Assembly: GCA_045639325.1 (NCBI GenBank)
Contig: JAZUCU010000032.1
Span: 1 to 15,327, forward strand
Direction: 5' to 3'
DNA: 15,327 nucleotides
Source: RGIG8244 sp045639325
Lineage (GTDB): Bacteria > Verrucomicrobiota > Lentisphaeria > Victivallales > UBA1829
This document shows, piece by piece, positions 15,321 through 15,327 of the stretch. The position numbers and the translations under genes were made by a program. Every line of letters starts with the position of its first letter. Position 1 is the first letter of the stretch. Under the pieces are notes generated by a model, which was given only the letters and a program-made list of their open reading frames with translations, was not told where the DNA came from and did no database searches.

Positions 15321-15327
15321 ATGCAAT

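Overview
The window looks like a chromosomal piece from a Gram-negative bacterium of about 47-50% GC. A likely home is Lentisphaerota/Victivallales or another PVC-group gut or environmental lineage. This rests only on the gene mix: a GHL6/GH151-like glycoside hydrolase, a DUF4432 mutarotase-like protein, a bacterial TMEM43 homologue and an ABC-2 operon with membrane-anchored accessory proteins. There is no rRNA or marker gene to confirm it. No mobile element, CRISPR array, tRNA or rRNA gene was seen.

Layout. (1) Positions 1-110 are very GC-rich and unlike the rest; this may be the tail of a gene cut by the window edge. (2) 180-1338, + strand: a TMEM43-family membrane protein whose frame is broken near 906-913 by a tandem AGTG. 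(3) 1358-1396: a strong terminator lying between convergent transcription units. (4) 1413-5944, - strand: a four-gene operon. In transcription order it encodes a single-pass membrane protein with a Pro-rich linker, a coupled 81-residue protein, a DUF4432 sugar-epimerase-like protein and a 673-residue glycoside hydrolase-like protein. (5) 5945-6117: a divergent promoter region with a promoter on each strand, a perfect 10-bp palindrome and a longer imperfect inverted repeat.

(6) 6118-15193, + strand: nine closely packed genes with gaps of -4 to 30 bases, probably one operon or a chain of read-through units. It opens with hisD and hisC (histidine biosynthesis). Then come an ABC ATPase, an ABC-2 permease, a membrane-anchored protein ending in two predicted zinc ribbons, a second membrane-anchored protein, a second ABC-2 permease, a secreted protein, and a COG2509-type FAD-dependent dehydrogenase. 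(7) 15194-15327: a promoter and a strong Shine-Dalgarno sequence for a gene just beyond the right edge.

How the genes work together. One ATPase with two paralogous permeases suggests a heterodimeric ABC-2 exporter or membrane-remodelling complex. The two anchored proteins between the permeases and the secreted protein after them are probably its periplasmic partners. This module is the least understood and most interesting part of the window. The minus-strand operon looks like carbohydrate processing, with a possible alpha-L-fucosidase-type hydrolase beside a mutarotase-like enzyme. The role of its two leading genes is unknown.
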